DNA of 62,838 nt. Source: Rhizobacter sp. (GTDB lineage: Bacteria; Pseudomonadota; Gammaproteobacteria; Burkholderiales; Burkholderiaceae_C). Location: positions 1 to 62,838 of the forward strand of contig JANXWV010000133.1 of the NCBI GenBank assembly GCA_025350965.1, read 5' to 3'. The first letter of the stretch is position 1. The number at the start of each line of letters is the position of its first letter. Shown in pieces: positions 34,000-43,193 of this stretch. Made by a program: the position numbers and the translations under genes. The notes under the pieces are model-generated. The model had not been told where the DNA came from, ran no database searches, and was given only the letters and a program-made list of their open reading frames with translations.

Positions 34000-34920
34000 A
34001 TGGCTCTGACCACCCGCCCCATCGGCCCCGGCTTCTCGCACCGCATGCTGCTGTGCGTTGGCATGGCACTCGCCGGCTTGCTCGGCGCGCTGGCGGTGCC
34101 CGCTGCGGGTGCGCAAGACGCCGCCGGCCTGCGAGCCCGCCACACCGCGCTGCGCGACGCGTTGGCGACGAGCCTGTTCCAGCGTCCGCTGGTGCTCGAA
34201 TCGGCGCAGGCCGACGGCAGCCTGAAGGGGGATGTATACGCGGTGGTCGCGCAGCCGTACAGCGTGGTCGGCCCGGCGCTTCAGGCGAGCAGCCACTGGT
34301 GCGACGTGCTCATCGTGCACCTGAACGTCAAGCAATGCCGCACGAGCGGCAGCGGCGCGCAGGCCATGGTGAACCTCGTCGTCGGGCGCAAGTTCGACCA
34401 GCCTGTGGACGACGCCTACCAGGTCGCGTTCGCGTACCGGGTGGCTGCCAGTGATCCCGACTACCTGCAGGTGCGCCTCGATGCCGAGGCCGGCCCGCTG
34501 GGCACGAAGAACTACCGCATCGTGTTCGAAGCCGTGCCGCTGGACGCGACCCGCAGCTTCGTGCACATGTCGTACTCCTACGGCTACGGCATGGCGGCAC
34601 GGTTGGCGATGGAAGGTTACCTCGCCACGCTCGGGCGCGACAAGGTCGGCTTCAGCGTTGTCGGCCGCAAGCCCGACGGCAGCGCCGATTACGTGGGCAG
34701 CGTGCGCGGCCTTGTCGAGCGCAACACGATGCGCTACTACCTGGCCATCGAGGCCTACCTCGGCGCCCTGGCGCTGCCCGCTGCGCAACAGGCCGACAAG
34801 CGCATGAGCGACTGGTACACCGCCACCGAGCGGCATGCACGCCAGCTGCACGAGATGGAGCGTGACGAGTACCTCGCCATGAAGCGCAAGGAAGTGGCAC
34901 GCCAGCTGGCGGGCCCCTGA
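34000..34920 (+). CDS. Exported hypothetical protein
   Basis: A 306-aa protein with a signal peptide (hydrophobic about residues 17-35, cleavage near GAQ-DAAG). The mature part contains VAQPYSVVGPALQASSHWCDVLIVHLNVKQC, SYSYGYG and a C-terminal charged helix ending RKEVARQLAGP. The pattern of a polar beta-rich core resembles START/SRPBCC-like periplasmic proteins but I do not recognise a named family. Two cysteines in the mature part could form a disulfide. It starts 9 bp after the PLD lipoprotein, so the two are likely co-transcribed. Confidence 0.7.
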   Translation: MALTTRPIGPGFSHRMLLCVGMALAGLLGALAVPAAGAQDAAGLRARHTALRDALATSLFQRPLVLESAQADGSLKGDVYAVVAQPYSVVGPALQASSHWCDVLIVHLNVKQCRTSGSGAQAMVNLVVGRKFDQPVDDAYQVAFAYRVAASDPDYLQVRLDAEAGPLGTKNYRIVFEAVPLDATRSFVHMSYSYGYGMAARLAMEGYLATLGRDKVGFSVVGRKPDGSADYVGSVRGLVERNTMRYYLAIEAYLGALALPAAQQADKRMSDWYTATERHARQLHEMERDEYLAMKRKEVARQLAGP

Positions 34921-34943
34921 CACCGCATCGACCAGGAGCCACC

Positions 34944-35252
34944 ATGACCGTGCACGCTGTCTCGAAAGTTCGCCTCGACAAGGACGGCCGCATCACGGCC
35001 GTGTACTGGGGCCGGGTCGACACCCACCGCAACGAGTGGGCCGAACCCGAGAGCGTTGCGCCGGTGGCCACCGTGGTGGCGGCGGTGCTCGCCGGTGATT
35101 CGGTGTTCGCGCTGTTCCCGGCAATGCACGGCCACCTGCCGGACCGCCGATTCGTGGCCGTGGACTACGACAACGGCTGGCAGTCGATCGCACTCGAAGG
35201 CGCGCCCACGCACGAGCGCGAGGTGCACGACATGGACCGGCTGGCGCCTTGA
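34944..35252 (+). CDS. Small hypothetical protein
   Basis: A 102-aa protein starting MTVHAVSKVRLDKDGRITAVYWG, with ALFPAMHGHLPDRRFVAVDYDNGWQSIAL in its second half. It is predicted cytosolic and mixed alpha/beta, without signal or membrane segments. I do not recognise the family with confidence (a DUF3892-like fold is possible from the N-terminal beta strand). A CAGGAG ribosome-binding site precedes it. It closes the rightward PLD gene set and ends 7 bp from the convergent thiolase stop. Confidence 0.65.
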   Translation: MTVHAVSKVRLDKDGRITAVYWGRVDTHRNEWAEPESVAPVATVVAAVLAGDSVFALFPAMHGHLPDRRFVAVDYDNGWQSIALEGAPTHEREVHDMDRLAP

Positions 35253-35258
35253 CCCAGC

Positions 35259-36464
<1,206 letters not shown>

Positions 36465-36504
36465 GGGCAAACGCAGGTCGAACGCGGGACGCCGATGTTA
36501 GGCC

Positions 36505-36861
36505 CTAGCGTATGCCCAACGGCACCAGGCGCTCGGAGGCGTCGACCTGCGACGCCGGGTCGAGCTCCATCGCGACTTGGCTGCACACCGCACGGCAGAG
36601 CAGAGCCACGCGTTCGCTTTGCAGGCGGTAGTACATCTGCACGCCTTCGCGCCGCTTCGCCAGCACGCCGCAGCGGTAGAGCGTGGCCAGGTGCTGGGAC
36701 ATGTTCGGCTGCGTCGTGTCGATCTCAGCGAGCAGTTCGGTCACGTTCTTCTCGCCGTGGCAGACCGCACTGATGATCTTCAGGCGGATCGGGGTCGAGA
36801 GCACCGAGAACAACTCGGCCACTGCGGCGAACACGCGGTCTTGATCAGCGGCAGTGCCCAT
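36505..36861 (-). CDS. ArsR-family regulator, probably of sulfur genes
   Basis: A 118-aa winged-helix repressor. The recognition helix lies in TTQPNMSQHLATLYRCGVLAKRREG, the wing in VQMYYRL. Cysteines occur at about residues 34 (AVCHGEK), 64 (LYRCG), 88 and 92 (LLCRAVC). BigR/SqrR-type sulfide sensors use two cysteines, and C34 with the later pair could be such a sensor, but the exact pairing is inferred. It lies immediately downstream of the soxAXB genes on the same strand, with a YeeE/YedE pair nearby, which is the classic setting of SoxR/SqrR-like regulators. Confidence 0.85.
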   Translation of the reverse strand: MGTAADQDRVFAAVAELFSVLSTPIRLKIISAVCHGEKNVTELLAEIDTTQPNMSQHLATLYRCGVLAKRREGVQMYYRLQSERVALLCRAVCSQVAMELDPASQVDASERLVPLGIR

Positions 36862-36887
36862 GGTGTTCCGTGGTCGTGGGTGAGCGG

Positions 36888-37180
36888 CTAGAACGCCAGT
36901 GCATCGGCGATGGCGCGAATGCCGTTCATGGGCTTGCCGGCCTGTGTTTCCTGCGCTGCAGCGTGCCGGCGCGGTCGACCACGGCCACCGCCACCTGGCA
37001 GCCGTGATTGCGGCAGTGTTCGAGCGCGACGCGCGCGGTTGCCAGGGCCGTCTCGGGCGTCATCAGCCTGACCGTGAACGTGGGTTCGTCGGCGGCAATG
37101 GCCACGCACGGAGCGAGCGCGGCGATGGCCAGTGCCGCGTGACGGGTGCGGTGCACGCACCAGGGTTTCGGTCGGTTCAT
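36888..37180 (-). pseudogene. Decayed GlcG/HbpS (DUF336) heme-binding protein gene
   Basis: The ATG at 37180 overlaps the soxB stop (ATGA). The frame encodes a signal peptide and then FTVRLMTPETALATARVALEHC and VAVAVVDRAGTLQ, the start of the GlcG/HbpS domain, and then ends early (stop at 36926, 84 aa). In another frame, QAGKPMNGIRAI resumes a later part of the domain and stops at 36888. About 25 residues between the two parts and the whole C-terminal third are missing, consistent with an internal deletion plus frameshift. Intact relatives are 130-165 aa. A short functional product cannot be excluded. Confidence 0.72.
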
Positions 37181-38928
37181 GTGTTCACCAGCCCCGGGTT
37201 GCCTTGCATACCAACCAGCTTCGGCGTGTTCAAGGTGCGCCGCTTGACGCGCCCGCCCTGGGCGCCGAGCCACGACTCGACCACGTCCCACACCGGCTTC
37301 GTGCCGGGCGCCGTGCGTGCTTCTTCGGCCACCGGTGCCCAGCCGGCCACCTTGTAGGTCTTGCCGGCCTCGATAGCCTTTCCGCTCAGGTGCATGTTGC
37401 TGATGCGGGCACCCATCTGCTGCGCCGGGTCGCAGGTGTAGGCCAGGCCGCCGACGCGCACCATGTCGCCGCCCTGCTGGTAGTACGGGTCGGGGTTGAA
37501 GAGGTTGTCGGCCACGTCCTCCAGGATGGTCTTGATCGCCTCGCCGGTCAGCGTGTTGACGGTGGCATAGGGGTAGGTGATGGCGAGCTGGTCCATCATC
37601 GATTCGCGCGTGATGGTGTCGCCGGGAAGCAGCGTGGTGCCCCAACGAAAGCCCGGCGAGAACGCGATCTCGGCGCCTTGCACGTCCAGCAGCGCGTCGC
37701 AGATCAGCTGGTCCCAGCTGCCGTTGAAGTTGCCGCGCCGGAACAGCAGGCCATCGGTCACCGCCAGCTTCTCGGCGAGCTTCGCCTCGAACGGCGCACG
37801 CACCCGCGTGATGAGGGCGTCCATCAAGGGGTCGGCCTTCAGCTGGTTTGCGAAGACCGGAAGCAGGCGGTAGCGGAAGTCGACGACCCGGCCGCTCTTC
37901 ACGTCGAAGTCCATCACGCCGAGGAACTTGCCGTTGCAGCCGGCGTTCGTGACCAGCGTCTTGCCGCCGGCCGTGCTTCCCCCGTTGGCGACGGGCACCG
38001 CCAGCGGCACGCCGTCGTGCGTGTGGCCGCCGAAGATGGCGTCGATGCCGCGCACGCGGGTCGCCATCTTGAGGTCGACATCCATGCCGTTGTGCGACAG
38101 CAGAACGACGACCGTCGCTCCCTTGGCGCGCACCTCGTCGACCACCTTCTGCATGTTCTCGTCCTGGATGCCGAAGCTCCAGTCGGCCATCAGGTAGCGC
38201 GGGTTCGCGATCGGCGCGTACGGGAAGGCCTGGCCGATGATGGCGCACGACACACCGTTGATTTCTCGCAAGGTGTAAGGCTTGAACACCGGGTCGCCAA
38301 AGTCGGTGGTCTTGACGTTCTGCGCGAGGAACTCGATGCGGCCCTTGAAGTCGCTTTCGACGATGTGCTTGACGCGCGCCATGCCGTAGGTGAACTCCCA
38401 ATGGCCGGTCATCACGTCGACACCCAGCAGCAGGGCCGCGTCGACCATGTCTTGCGCATCGGTCCACAGCGAAGTGGCGGAGCCTTGCCAGGTGTCACCG
38501 CCATCGAGCAGCAACGCGCCGGGGCGGCTCGCCTTGAGCTGCTTGACGAGCGTGGCAAGGTGGGCGAAGCCGCCGACCTTGCCGTAGCGCCGTGCCGCGT
38601 GTTCGAAGTCGAGGCAGGTGAACGCGTGGGCCAGGCTGGTCGACGCGCGGGTACCCGCCGCCTTCAGGAACTGCGCGCCGACGAGGTGTGGCCACCGGCC
38701 GTTCATGGCCCCAACGCCGAGGTTCACGCTGGGCTCGCGAAAGTGGCTCGGCTTGAGTTGCGCATGGCAGTCGGTCATGTGCAGGAACGACACGTTGCCG
38801 AACGGTCGCACGTCGTACAGGCCGTGCTGCGCGGTCGCGGCATCGGCATCGGCGAAGCGCCCGAGGCCCATGCCGGCCACCGAAGCCGCGCCCAAGACCT
38901 GCAGGAACTCGCGTTTTGAAAGACTCAT
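37177..38928 (-). CDS. soxB: Thiosulfohydrolase SoxB
   Basis: A 583-aa periplasmic enzyme that hydrolyses sulfate from the SoxY-bound intermediate in the Sox thiosulfate oxidation cycle. The Tat-like signal is SKREFLQVLGAAS (KR in place of RR). The dinuclear metal motifs are intact: DCHAQL near residue 53, GGDTWQGSA near residue 142, GHWEF near residue 174 and GGHTHDG near residue 304. The 5'-nucleotidase-like C-terminal domain contains GNFNGSWDQLICDALL. Length is standard. It lies 13 bp downstream of soxX. SoxYZ, which it needs, is not in this window. Confidence 0.95.
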   Translation of the reverse strand: MSLSKREFLQVLGAASVAGMGLGRFADADAATAQHGLYDVRPFGNVSFLHMTDCHAQLKPSHFREPSVNLGVGAMNGRWPHLVGAQFLKAAGTRASTSLAHAFTCLDFEHAARRYGKVGGFAHLATLVKQLKASRPGALLLDGGDTWQGSATSLWTDAQDMVDAALLLGVDVMTGHWEFTYGMARVKHIVESDFKGRIEFLAQNVKTTDFGDPVFKPYTLREINGVSCAIIGQAFPYAPIANPRYLMADWSFGIQDENMQKVVDEVRAKGATVVVLLSHNGMDVDLKMATRVRGIDAIFGGHTHDGVPLAVPVANGGSTAGGKTLVTNAGCNGKFLGVMDFDVKSGRVVDFRYRLLPVFANQLKADPLMDALITRVRAPFEAKLAEKLAVTDGLLFRRGNFNGSWDQLICDALLDVQGAEIAFSPGFRWGTTLLPGDTITRESMMDQLAITYPYATVNTLTGEAIKTILEDVADNLFNPDPYYQQGGDMVRVGGLAYTCDPAQQMGARISNMHLSGKAIEAGKTYKVAGWAPVAEEARTAPGTKPVWDVVESWLGAQGGRVKRRTLNTPKLVGMQGNPGLVNT

Positions 38929-38941
38929 GAATCGCGCGCGC

Positions 38942-39598
38942 CTACTGGTTCACCGGTGACTTCGGGTCGAGCAACAGCGCCATCAGGTTCTTGAGTTGCG
39001 CTTCGTCCAGCAGCCCGGCATGGCCGAAGCGCGGCATGCCGGAGCACGCGTTGAACGCCTTGGCGTTGTAGAGCTTGCGCCAGGTGTACTCGACGATGGG
39101 CCGGGCCTCGGGGCTGGCCGGGTCGGCCACGCCGCGCAGGCGGCCGTAGTTGTGAAGGCTCGGGCCGAGCGTGCCGTACGCGATTTCGCTGTTCGCGATC
39201 TGATGGCAGTTGTAGCAGTTGCCGCCGTTCGAGCTGGTCGCGGCGGAGGGGTCGCTCCAGGTCATGCCGCGGCCGTTCTGGGCCAGCTTCTCGCCTTCCT
39301 TCCAGTCGCCGATGAACTGGCCGTCGGCCGGCATCTTCACGGTCCGCAGGTTCGCCGCTTCAATGGCTGCGGCAGCGGTGTCGGGCAAGGCCTTGCCCTC
39401 GGCCTTCGAGCACGCGGCGTCGGATTCGTCTTGCCGGAGCCGGTCGACCGTTGCGATGCCCTGGTCCCTGAACGACGACTTCATCATCGTGTCGAGCATC
39501 GCGTCGTAGTTCGGGGCAGGCGGGCTCGTGGCACAGCTGGCCAACAGCGCGGCGGTGGCTGCAGTGGCCGCGAGGCGGCACATCGTTCTGCGCATCAT
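38942..39598 (-). CDS. soxX: Sulfur oxidation cytochrome SoxX
   Basis: A 218-aa c-type cytochrome, the small subunit of SoxAX. It has a lipobox-like signal LLASCATSP, unusual but seen in some SoxX. The heme motif is CYNCH near residue 125 and the distal methionine is in SGMPRFG near residue 194. Starts at 39598 and 39595 are both ATG; AAGGGG upstream favours the first. SoxX shuttles electrons from SoxA. It lies between soxA (14-bp gap) and soxB. Confidence 0.92.
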   Translation of the reverse strand: MMRRTMCRLAATAATAALLASCATSPPAPNYDAMLDTMMKSSFRDQGIATVDRLRQDESDAACSKAEGKALPDTAAAAIEAANLRTVKMPADGQFIGDWKEGEKLAQNGRGMTWSDPSAATSSNGGNCYNCHQIANSEIAYGTLGPSLHNYGRLRGVADPASPEARPIVEYTWRKLYNAKAFNACSGMPRFGHAGLLDEAQLKNLMALLLDPKSPVNQ

Positions 39599-39612
39599 GG
39601 TGGCACCCCTTT

Positions 39613-40428
39613 TCAACGCTTGAGGGAAGGTGCGATCGACTCGGCACCCTTGGCATTCACACCCATGTAGGCGGCGAGCGCGATGGTCACCTCCGACGCG
39701 TAGCCCGGGTAGGGGAAGCGCTGCTGGCGAAAGCAGTCGTTCAGGCGCCGCTGCATGCTCCACAGTTCGCCGCTGCTCACCCGGTAGGCCGGCCAGGCCG
39801 CGAAGCCGACGCCGTCGCCCGGGTTACGGGTCAGGTTCGGCAGGTCTTGCAGGCGAATGCGTTTGCCTTCGTCGCCGTGGCACGACGCGCACGAGAAGTC
39901 GTACGGGCCGGCGCGGTAGAAGAACGCAAGGCGCCCGAGTTCGCGCATCGTGCGTTCCTCGGTGCGGCCCTGCGGCAAGTTGAAGCGCAGCCCCTTCGAC
40001 TGCGAAGCGATCCAGGCCACGAGCGATTCCATGGTCAGCTGCTCGCCCCGACCGAAGGGCGTGCTCGCAATCTCGGCGGCGTTGAAGCCCTGCAGCGTTT
40101 CCATGCAGGTCAACAGGCGTGACTCCAGGTCCTGCACCCTCTTCGTGTCGGTGAAGTAACGCGGCAATTCAACGAAGGCGCCCTTGACCTGCCCCGCGCC
40201 CTTGCCGAGGTCGCACAGTTCGAGCGATGCGTTCCCGGGCCCGCGCTTGCGCTTCCAGAGGTCTTCGCCCTTGGCTTCGAACAGTTCGGCGGGGTTGCCG
40301 TCTTCGAGCATCTTGCGGTACTCCGCAATCCCTTCGGCGGTGGATTTTTGCTGCGCTGATGCCTCGGGCGCGCCAAGCATGCCGAGTGCCAGGCCGGCCA
40401 ACACGGCCGCGATCACATAGTGCTTCAT
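39613..40428 (-). CDS. soxA: Sulfur oxidation cytochrome SoxA (single-heme type)
   Basis: A 271-aa periplasmic cytochrome with a Sec signal peptide (residues 1-25). The C-terminal heme motif is SCASCHGDEGKR near residue 180, and the cysteine that ligates it and carries the persulfide is in LNDCFRQQRFPYPG near residue 230. The N-terminal heme found in Paracoccus SoxA is absent: the equivalent region reads LLTCMETLQGF, with one Cys and no CxxCH, so this is the monoheme form. The AGGAGAG site lies just before the ATG. SoxAX couples thiosulfate to SoxYZ. It is the first gene of the soxAXB set. Confidence 0.93.
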   Translation of the reverse strand: MKHYVIAAVLAGLALGMLGAPEASAQQKSTAEGIAEYRKMLEDGNPAELFEAKGEDLWKRKRGPGNASLELCDLGKGAGQVKGAFVELPRYFTDTKRVQDLESRLLTCMETLQGFNAAEIASTPFGRGEQLTMESLVAWIASQSKGLRFNLPQGRTEERTMRELGRLAFFYRAGPYDFSCASCHGDEGKRIRLQDLPNLTRNPGDGVGFAAWPAYRVSSGELWSMQRRLNDCFRQQRFPYPGYASEVTIALAAYMGVNAKGAESIAPSLKR

Positions 40429-40798
40429 CCACTCTCCTTGGTAGCCGTTCGGCGCGCGTTACAACCGGCAAAGCGGCCGAGCATACCGTTGCTTTGGCGG
40501 CGCATCAGTGGCCCTTGCGGCAGGGCGGTGTTGCGGGTCGACCCAAACAGCATTCAGTGGAATCTTCAACTACCGAACGCCGTTGCTTTCCGCCGCAGGG
40601 AAGTGGCCGGCACGCACGTTGACCTGCACGGCGGGCAGCATGGCCTCGCCGTCGCGGTCTCCTCGAAGAACGACTCGATGTGCGGCTGGGTCATCGGCAG
40701 GCTTTCCAGGCAGTTCGTATAGCAGTCGAGCGTAATATAATGCAATACTTATACATACCAACAGCGGATCGATCCGCTCAGCTGACCGAGGAGTTCTC
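40429..40798. promoter_or_regulatory. Divergent soxA/yeeE intergenic region with an AT-rich palindromic promoter
   Basis: This 370-bp gap has no credible gene. Its most notable site is 40736-40753, where TATAA and TTATA arms face each other across 8 bases in the sequence TATAATGCAATACTTATA. The left half is also a perfect -10 hexamer (40736-40741) for the rightward yeeE gene. Its AT content stands out against GC-rich surroundings. An ArsR-type dimer (36505-36861) could bind here and block the promoter; this is inference. A second inverted stretch upstream of soxA was not found. Confidence 0.5.
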
Positions 40799-41242
40799 AT
40801 GACCGTGGCCTGGAACGCATTCACGCCGCTGGCTGCCTTGACCGGCGGCGTGCTGGTCGGCCTGGCGTCTGCCCTCTACATCCTCGGCAACGGCCGGGTG
40901 GCGGGTATCGCGGGCATCGTCGCCAGCCCTTTGCGGGTGTTGCTCCGCGGTGGCACTTGGCGCGCCGAGACGACGCGGCTTCTCTTCATCGTCGGCTTGC
41001 TGATCGCGCCGTGGTTGTGGCGGCTGTTCGCGCCGCTGCCGCAGAGCCACCTGGATGTCGGCATGCCGGGCATCCTTGCGGCCGGCTTGCTGGTGGGCGT
41101 GGGTGTTCGCATGGGCAACGGCTGCACCAGCGGCCATGGCGTGTGCGGCCTGAGTCGCCTTTCCGGGCGTTCGCTGGTCAATGTGCTGGCGTTCATGGGC
41201 GCTGGTTTTGCCGCCGTGTTCGTCATGCGCCACCTGTTGTGA
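40799..41242 (+). CDS. YeeE/YedE family sulfur transporter, first half (PmpA-like)
   Basis: A 147-aa membrane protein with four hydrophobic segments. The conserved GNGCTSGHGVCGLSRLSGRS (with the sulfur-relaying cysteines) lies near residue 103, and a GGVLVGLASALYILGNGRVAGIAG segment is at the N-terminus. The YeeE/YedE family takes up thiosulfate or related sulfur compounds across the inner membrane; PmpA/PmpB are two-gene half-size versions. The ATG at 40799 follows a GAGGAG site. The second half follows immediately. The sox neighbourhood and the shared promoter support a role in sulfur handling. Confidence 0.9.
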   Translation: MTVAWNAFTPLAALTGGVLVGLASALYILGNGRVAGIAGIVASPLRVLLRGGTWRAETTRLLFIVGLLIAPWLWRLFAPLPQSHLDVGMPGILAAGLLVGVGVRMGNGCTSGHGVCGLSRLSGRSLVNVLAFMGAGFAAVFVMRHLL

Positions 41243-41253
41243 CACGCGCCGCC

Positions 41254-41667
41254 ATGTCACCCCTCATCGCATTGCTCAGCGGTCTCGTTTTCGGCCTTGG
41301 CCTGATCGAGAGCGGCATGACCGACCCCGCCAAGGTGAAAGGGTTTCTCGACCTGTTCGGCGCCTGGGACCCGAGCCTTGTGCTCGTCATGGGGGGCGCC
41401 ATCGCCGTCGGCTTCGTTGCCTTCGCCCGGGCCAAACGGCGGCGCGTGGCGTGGTCGGGCGCGTTGATCGAGTTGCCCGGGAGCCGGGTTGTCGATGCCC
41501 GGCTCGTGATCGGCGGCCTGATCTTCGGCACCGGTTGGGGAATTGCCGGCTACTGCCCTGGCCCGGCCATCGTTTCCGCAGCAGCCGGCTCGGCCGCCGC
41601 CGTTGCATTCGTCGCTGCGATGGCGGTCGGCATTGCCGGCCACGACGGGCTGCTTGCCGAGCGGTGA
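41254..41667 (+). CDS. YeeE/YedE family sulfur transporter, second half (PmpB/DUF6691-like)
   Basis: A 137-aa membrane protein with four hydrophobic segments. It opens LIALLSGLVFGLGLIESGMTDPAKVKGFLDLFG and carries GWGIAGYCPGPAI near residue 100, the cysteine motif of the second half of the transporter. It is the partner of the previous gene. An alternative GTG start at 41239 overlaps that gene's stop (GTGA) and would add five residues; the ATG is given because it begins the conserved sequence. Length is normal. Confidence 0.88.
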   Translation: MSPLIALLSGLVFGLGLIESGMTDPAKVKGFLDLFGAWDPSLVLVMGGAIAVGFVAFARAKRRRVAWSGALIELPGSRVVDARLVIGGLIFGTGWGIAGYCPGPAIVSAAAGSAAAVAFVAAMAVGIAGHDGLLAER

Positions 41668-41697
41668 CTCGGCACTCTGCGGGGTCGTGCGCCCCAG

Positions 41698-42033
41698 CTG
41701 CAACAGCTCTTGAGGGTCTCCTCCTGACTCGACCATGGCGTCGAGTCGTTCACTCGGGTTGGGATCAAGAATCGCGCGGTCGCGGCGCCGCAATGCATCC
41801 AGCGAACGACTGCGGCAGATCGTTAGCGTCCAAGCCAGTGAAGAACCACGCATCGGGTCGAACGACGAAGCTCGATTCCACAACTGCACATAGAAGTCTT
41901 CTGACACTTCTTCGGTGGTCTCCCGATTCCTGGTGATGCGAATCGCCAGGCCGAAGACGCGATGGATGCTCCACCTCGGGAGTTTCCGAAGGCGTCGATG
42001 CGAAGGCTCGTTCGGAAACTGATTGGCAATCAC
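41698..42033 (-). pseudogene. Remnant of an ECF sigma factor gene
   Basis: In the minus frame, residues VFGLAIRITRNRETTEEV, DFYVQLWNRASSFDP and RGSSLAWTLTICRSRSLDALRRRDRA match sigma region 2 and the start of the linker of an ECF sigma factor. The recognisable part spans 41698-41958. There is no region 4: the frame runs on into the antisense of the transporter gene. The N-terminal lead (41959-42033) is out of register with the family. It is therefore a truncated remnant, lying just left of the direct repeat at 42059. Confidence 0.75.
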
Positions 42034-42058
42034 GATGGTCTGCGAAACGAAAAGCCCC

Positions 42059-42147
42059 AGAGAGTTGCTTCTTCAGGGCTTTCGGGACGGTCCAGGATTT
42101 CGCGAGACGATTTGGGATGCGTGGATGGTGGGAGGATGAGGATCGAA
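42059..42147. repeat. Left direct repeat of the tRNA-Ala-associated island
   Basis: This 89-nt segment matches 51767-51856 with three substitutions and one 1-nt indel. Its right 22 nt correspond to the 3' end of the tRNA-Ala gene at 51834-51909, but with one base missing from the acceptor region, so it cannot encode a functional tRNA end. The orientation of both copies is the same. This is the expected layout of an attachment-site duplication left by a tRNA-targeting element. Between 42148 and 42248 I see no gene. Confidence 0.82.
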
Positions 42148-42248
42148 AACGCTTCGGAAAACCAGAGTTGGCGCTGGTTCCGCCCGCCCGGGAAATACGA
42201 GTTCCTGCAAAGGTTCCTGCATCGTCAGGCTGGTTGGCGCACTTCTCG

Positions 42249-42464
42249 TCAGTCAGCGCGGTCGAGCTTTTCGAGAAGCGCCAGCGTGCGCTTGGGATTG
42301 CCACGCGCGGATCGGGACTCAGATCGCACCCTCGCGTCGTAGTTGGCCAACGCCACGGTCGCGAGTTCATCCATCAGCTTGTTGATGCTTATGGAGTTGG
42401 ATCGCGCGAGCGCCTTCAGGCGCTCATGCTCGTCGTCGGGCAAACGTATCGTCAGAGTGCCCAT
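42249..42464 (-). CDS. Ribbon-helix-helix (CopG/RHH) DNA-binding protein
   Basis: A 71-aa protein. MGTLTIRLPDDEHERLKALARSN is a classic RHH beta strand and first helix, and SISINKLMDELATVAL is the second helix. The rest is basic. Such proteins are usually antitoxins or plasmid/ICE transcription regulators. No toxin gene is adjacent on this strand. It lies just inside the left repeat of the island. The ATG at 42464 was chosen because it begins the RHH domain. Confidence 0.8.
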   Translation of the reverse strand: MGTLTIRLPDDEHERLKALARSNSISINKLMDELATVALANYDARVRSESRSARGNPKRTLALLEKLDRAD

Positions 42465-42588
42465 TGAGGCTTCTCCAGGCATTGCTTGCACGTCACAACA
42501 ACAGTCTTGATTGGTGACGAACTTCAGCAGGCTCACCTGGTGAGCTACCGAGGAATGAAGATGGATTCAGCGCCACAGGAGGTGAACC

Positions 42589-43180
42589 ATGAAGATGAAC
42601 CGAGTGCAGTTTCAACCCGGACTTTCGATGGCCGAGTTCATGGACCGATACGGCAGTGATGACCAGTGCGAGGCGGCGTTGATCGACTCGCGCTGGCCTG
42701 GCGGCTTTGTCCGCCCGGCGTGCGGCTGCGGACACAGCAGCTCGTTTCGTCGCGAGGGCCGGCTGTGCTTCCAGTGCACCGCCTGCCGCCACCATTGCCG
42801 CGTCATCAGTGGCACGATCGTCGAAGCGACCAAGCTGGGGCTGTCGCGCTGGTTCCTGGCCATGCACCTGCTGACCCAATCCAAGAACAACGTCGCCGCG
42901 CTCGAACTCATGCGCCACCTGGGCGTTTGCTACAAGACCGCCTGGCTCGTTAAGCACAAGCTCATGGAGGTCATGCGCAGGCGTGAAGACGATCGCCAGC
43001 TCGACGGCCGGGTGGAGATCGACGACGCCTACCTGGAGGCGAGCGCTCTGGCGGCAAGACCGGCCGGGGTTCGGAGAACAAGGTGCCGTTCGTTGCCGCC
43101 GTCCAGACCACGCCCGACGGCCAGCCGCAGTTCGTGTGCTTGCGCCAGCAGCCGTTCACGCACGAGGAGGTGTCGCAACG
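42589..43180 (+). pseudogene. IS1595-family transposase, frameshifted and truncated
   Basis: The first frame begins MKMNRVQFQPGLSMAEFM and carries the zinc-ribbon-like cysteines (CGCGHSS, CFQCTACRHH), LGLSRWFLAMHLLTQSKNNVAALEL, and the first catalytic region VEIDDAYLE, all typical of IS1595 transposases. Around 43035 the reading shifts: the sequence GERSGGKTGRGSENKVPFVAAVQ continues in another frame. Family similarity then stops at FTHEEVSQ (about 43180), where ParB-like sequence begins. About 100 C-terminal residues with the remaining catalytic residues are missing, so the element is dead. No terminal inverted repeats were recognised. Confidence 0.82.
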
Positions 43181-43193
43181 GCACGATGCTTTC

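Noticed and set aside
42059..42147. The left repeat considered as a second tRNA gene
   Set aside because: It has only the last 22 nt of tRNA-Ala, with one base missing in the acceptor part, and no 5' half.
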